A stretch of DNA of 64,000 bases, taken from contig JACQZW010000059.1 of NCBI GenBank assembly GCA_016213675.1, forward strand, positions 1 to 64,000, in the 5' to 3' direction. The notes beneath the pieces are model-generated. The model ran no database searches, was not told the DNA's origin, and saw nothing but the letters and a program-made list of their open reading frames with translations. Shown here piece by piece: positions 61,280 to 64,000 of this stretch (position 1 is the stretch's first letter; every line of letters starts with the position of its first letter). The position numbers were made by a program, and so were the translations under genes. This DNA comes from Acidobacteriota bacterium (lineage in GTDB: Bacteria; Acidobacteriota; Thermoanaerobaculia; Thermoanaerobaculales; Thermoanaerobaculaceae).

Positions 61280-62629
61280 TTGAGCAGGACCGACCGCACG
61301 CGCCGCGCCGCGAGCCGCAGCACCTTCACCGCGATTCTCGCGCTCGTCCTCGCGACTGCCGCGCCGGCCGCGGCGCAGGGCCAACCCGCCACCCCCGCCG
61401 AGCTCGAGGCGCAGGCCCGCCGCATCCTCGCCGGCACGCCGCTCGTCGACGGCCACAACGACCTCGCCGAGAACCTCTTCGACCGCTTCGACAACCACCT
61501 CGGCGCCATCGACCTCGCGGCCGGCACGCACACCCTCGCGCACCCGTTGCACACCGACATCCCGCGCCTGCGCCGGGGCGCCGTCGGCGGCGTGTTCTTC
61601 GCCGCATTCGTCTCGCCCACCCTCGAGGGCGCCGCGGCGGTCCCGGTCCTGTTCGAGCAGATCGACGTCATCCGGCGCATCGCCGAGCGATACCCGCAGA
61701 CCTTCGCCCTCGCCGCCTCGGCCGCCGAGGTCGAGCAGGCGCACGGCAGCGGCCGGATCGCGGCGCTCATCGGCATCGAGAACGGCCAGGCGATCGGCAA
61801 CTCGCTCGCCGTCCTGCGCCAGGCGCACGGCGCCGGCGCCCGTTACATGACGCTGACCCACTGGAAGAGCACCACCTGGGCCGACGCCGGCACCGACGCG
61901 CCGCGCCACGGCGGCCTGTCGCCGTTCGGCCGCGAGGTGGTCCGCGAGATGCAGCGCCTCGGCATGCTCGTCGATCTCTCCCACGTGTCCGACGACACGA
62001 TGCGCGACGCCCTGGAGATCGCCGAGGCGCCGGTGATCTTCTCGCACTCCTCCGCGCGCGCGCTGTGCAACCACCCGCGCAACGTCCCCGACGAGATCCT
62101 CCGGCGCGTCGCCGCCAACCGCGGGATCGTCATGGTCAACTTCGCCCCCGGTTTCGTCTCCGAGGAGGTGCGCGCCGCCGAGGAGCCGCTCGAGGCCGAG
62201 TGGACCCGGCTCGAGAAGCTCCACCCCGGCGACCAGGCGAGGGTCGAGGCGGGCGTCCGGGCGTGGCGGCAGGCCCACCCGATCCCGCGGGCGACGCTGG
62301 CCCAGGTCGCCGACCACGTCGACCACATCCGTCGCGTCGCCGGTGTCGACCACGTCGGGATCGGCTCGGACTTCGATGGAATCGGCGAGACGCCCGTCGG
62401 CCTCGAGGACGTCTCCTGCTATCCGGCCCTGGTTGCCGAGCTGCTGCGGCGAGGCTACTCCGAGCCCGACGTCCGGAAGGTCGCCGGCGAGAACATCCTC
62501 CGGGTCATGCGCGAGGCCGAGCGCGCCGCCGCGCGCCTGCAGCGCCAGCGCCCGCCGTCCGACGCCCGCATCGACGAGGTCGACGCACCCCCTACCGCCG
62601 CGCCCTCGCCCGCCGCCCCGTCGCGCTGA
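61280..62629 (+). CDS. Secreted M19 (renal-type) dipeptidase
   Basis: 449 residues with a signal peptide (FTAILALVLATAAPAAAQG), so periplasmic. Binuclear zinc site: DGHNDLAENL (HxD), ALIGIENG (bridging Glu), DLSHVSDDTM (His), FSHSSARALCNHPRN (His) and HVGIGSDFDGIGE (Asp). Cleaves dipeptides, possibly D-residue-containing ones. TTG 61280 is the start, with GGGGGACGAG upstream. Ends in a Pro/Ala-rich tail. Confidence 0.9.
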   Translation: MSRTDRTRRAASRSTFTAILALVLATAAPAAAQGQPATPAELEAQARRILAGTPLVDGHNDLAENLFDRFDNHLGAIDLAAGTHTLAHPLHTDIPRLRRGAVGGVFFAAFVSPTLEGAAAVPVLFEQIDVIRRIAERYPQTFALAASAAEVEQAHGSGRIAALIGIENGQAIGNSLAVLRQAHGAGARYMTLTHWKSTTWADAGTDAPRHGGLSPFGREVVREMQRLGMLVDLSHVSDDTMRDALEIAEAPVIFSHSSARALCNHPRNVPDEILRRVAANRGIVMVNFAPGFVSEEVRAAEEPLEAEWTRLEKLHPGDQARVEAGVRAWRQAHPIPRATLAQVADHVDHIRRVAGVDHVGIGSDFDGIGETPVGLEDVSCYPALVAELLRRGYSEPDVRKVAGENILRVMREAERAAARLQRQRPPSDARIDEVDAPPTAAPSPAAPSR

Positions 62630-62645
62630 CCAGGGCGGCGGCGCT

Positions 62646-64000
62646 TCAGAACTGGCTCATCACCCACTCGGCGAGGCCGTCGCTGCGCGTCGTCCGCACC
62701 GGGCTGTCGAGCTCGCGCGAGGCGGCCAGGTCGACCTCGAACAGCTCGCGCCGTAGCCGCTCGACGACGCGCGGGTCCGACGTCGCGACGTTGGTCTCGA
62801 GGTTGCGGCGCAGCGACAGCTTGTTGAGGTTGGCCGAGCCGAGCATCGCCCAGCCGTCGACGATCGCCGCCTTGACGTGGGTCATGCCGGGGTAGACGAA
62901 GACCCGCACGCCGCTCGCGAGCAGCGCGTTGGCCGTGACCATGTTGCTCTGGTTGCCGAGGCCCTGGTCGGAGTCAGAGGGGAGCACGACCCGGACGTCC
63001 ACGCCGCGCCGCCGCGCCTGGATGAGGGCGTTGGTCACCGAGTCCTCGTAGAGGTAGGGGTTCTCGATGAGCACCTCGCGACGGGCGCGCCGCAGCGCCT
63101 CGAGGAGCGCGGCGTAGATCTGCGGGCCCCCGGTCCGCGTCGACAGGACGCGCAGGTCCGCGAAGTCGGCTCGCTCGGCGGCACCGGCGTGGCGGCGCGA
63201 GGCGCCGACGGCGGCCCCGAGGTAGGCCAGGTCGCCGAGCGGTCCGGCGTGGCCCCAGGAGCGGGCGAAACCCTCGGCGAGGACGCCGACCACCGGTCCC
63301 TCGAGCTCGGCCATCATGTCGTGCCACTCGTAACGGTACTCGCGGCCGATGTTCATGCCGCCGAGGTGCGCGAAGCGGCGGTCGAAGAGGAGCACCTTGC
63401 CGTGATCAGCGGTCAGCCACGGATTGAAGTGAGGCCGCACGTGGACGCGCGAGCCGCGCCGCAGGTACGCCTCGATCGTGGGCGGCATGACGAAGCCGGG
63501 GGGCATCGGCGTGTCCGGCGGGAAGTTGCCGGCGACGAGGGTCGACATCTCGTCGAACATCACCCTGACCCGGATCTCCTGGGACCGGCGCTTGAGCCGG
63601 TCTGCGATCCCGACCGCCACGTCGTCGGTGTCGAAGATGTTGACGCGGATGTCGATCCCCTCCCGGGCCTCGTCGATGCGCTGCTCGAGGACCGGGAAGT
63701 AGCCCGGACCGTCGATCAGCAACCGCACCGACCCCCGGCTGCGCCGGGTGCCGGTCAGCGTGTCGAGGTGGCGCTCGAAGGCCTCCGGGTCCATGGGCGG
63801 CCGGCCGGCGACGGGAGGCGCGTCACCGCCGTCGTCGGTCCGCAGTGTCGCCAACGTCGCTCCGCTCTGGACGATGTTGTTGAGCAGGCGAGCGACCGAG
63901 GAAACCGGGTTCTTGAGCAGGGCGACGAGGTGCCCTTCGAGGGTCACCGACTGGACCAACCGGACGACGGGCTCCGCGCCGCCACCCTCCCGCGGCGTGG
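62646..64000 (-). CDS. Phospholipase D-family protein (cut at its 5' end by the window edge)
   Basis: At least 451 residues visible; the frame stays open to base 64000 so the start is outside. Two HKD motifs: HGKVLLFDRRFAHLGG (about half-way) and HVKAAIVDGWAMLGSANLN. Cardiolipin synthase/phospholipase D superfamily; the substrate is undetermined. It converges on the dipeptidase with only 16 bases between the stops. Confidence 0.88.
   Translation of the reverse strand, partial: TPREGGGAEPVVRLVQSVTLEGHLVALLKNPVSSVARLLNNIVQSGATLATLRTDDGGDAPPVAGRPPMDPEAFERHLDTLTGTRRSRGSVRLLIDGPGYFPVLEQRIDEAREGIDIRVNIFDTDDVAVGIADRLKRRSQEIRVRVMFDEMSTLVAGNFPPDTPMPPGFVMPPTIEAYLRRGSRVHVRPHFNPWLTADHGKVLLFDRRFAHLGGMNIGREYRYEWHDMMAELEGPVVGVLAEGFARSWGHAGPLGDLAYLGAAVGASRRHAGAAERADFADLRVLSTRTGGPQIYAALLEALRRARREVLIENPYLYEDSVTNALIQARRRGVDVRVVLPSDSDQGLGNQSNMVTANALLASGVRVFVYPGMTHVKAAIVDGWAMLGSANLNKLSLRRNLETNVATSDPRVVERLRRELFEVDLAASRELDSPVRTTRSDGLAEWVMSQF

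Overview
The window is very GC-rich bacterial chromosome with tightly packed genes that often overlap by 1-14 bases. Most genes are core metabolism; there are no phage, insertion-sequence, integrase or rRNA genes. A nine-heme secreted cytochrome, large secreted proteins, a DUF4388 protein, sensor-kinase operons and an archaeal-type acetyl-CoA/HMG-CoA module suggest a soil or sediment lineage such as Acidobacteriota (Thermoanaerobaculia-like). That assignment is a low-confidence inference, because no marker gene is present.

Layout. 1-5.3 kb (minus): start of pyruvate phosphate dikinase, glyQS and an AtuA/DUF1446 protein. 5.4-8.8 kb (plus): a small secreted protein, then HMG-CoA synthase, thiolase and DUF35 in an overlapping trio. 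8.9-14.4 kb: recO, RNase D and a DUF4388 protein (minus), diverging from an rRNA/tRNA methyltransferase and a baeRF-type protein (plus). A tRNA-Leu(UAA) follows at 14.6 kb. 14.8-27.7 kb: an acyl-CoA synthetase/GNAT fusion, a DMT transporter, a 606-residue unknown protein, two large secreted proteins (one nonaheme) and a small acidic unknown protein. 27.8-41.9 kb (minus): an eleven-gene arginine/carbamoyl-phosphate operon, argG, a P-loop gene, argC, argD, argF', argB, argE', argH, argR, carA, carB, with an ArgR-box promoter in front of argG. 42.2-44.2 kb: a secreted BNR-repeat propeller. 44.25-49.5 kb (plus): a methionine/aspartate operon, metY, metX, lysC, asd, behind a near-leaderless Met-rich leader peptide and an intrinsic terminator. 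49.5-59.0 kb: two convergent signalling operons, one with a receiver, a TauE/SafE permease and a lipoprotein, the other with two PEP-synthase-like phosphotransferases around a histidine kinase and receiver. 59.3-64 kb: acyl-CoA dehydrogenase, MaoC hydratase, M19 dipeptidase and a truncated phospholipase D.

Three points stand out. First, the transcarbamylase carries Val92 and Ile302, as expected of an N-succinylornithine enzyme, and the operon lacks argA/argJ but holds an unassigned P-loop gene. Arginine may therefore be made through succinylated intermediates. Second, the met leader has the layout of a translation-coupled attenuator. Third, at least fourteen short arrays have a strict 7-bp period, each with its own sequence. 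They sit in gene gaps, at the carA/carB junction and in frame inside carA. Two further dispersed repeat families (a 26-bp tandem unit and a GGCGGCC hairpin) also occupy intergenic DNA.
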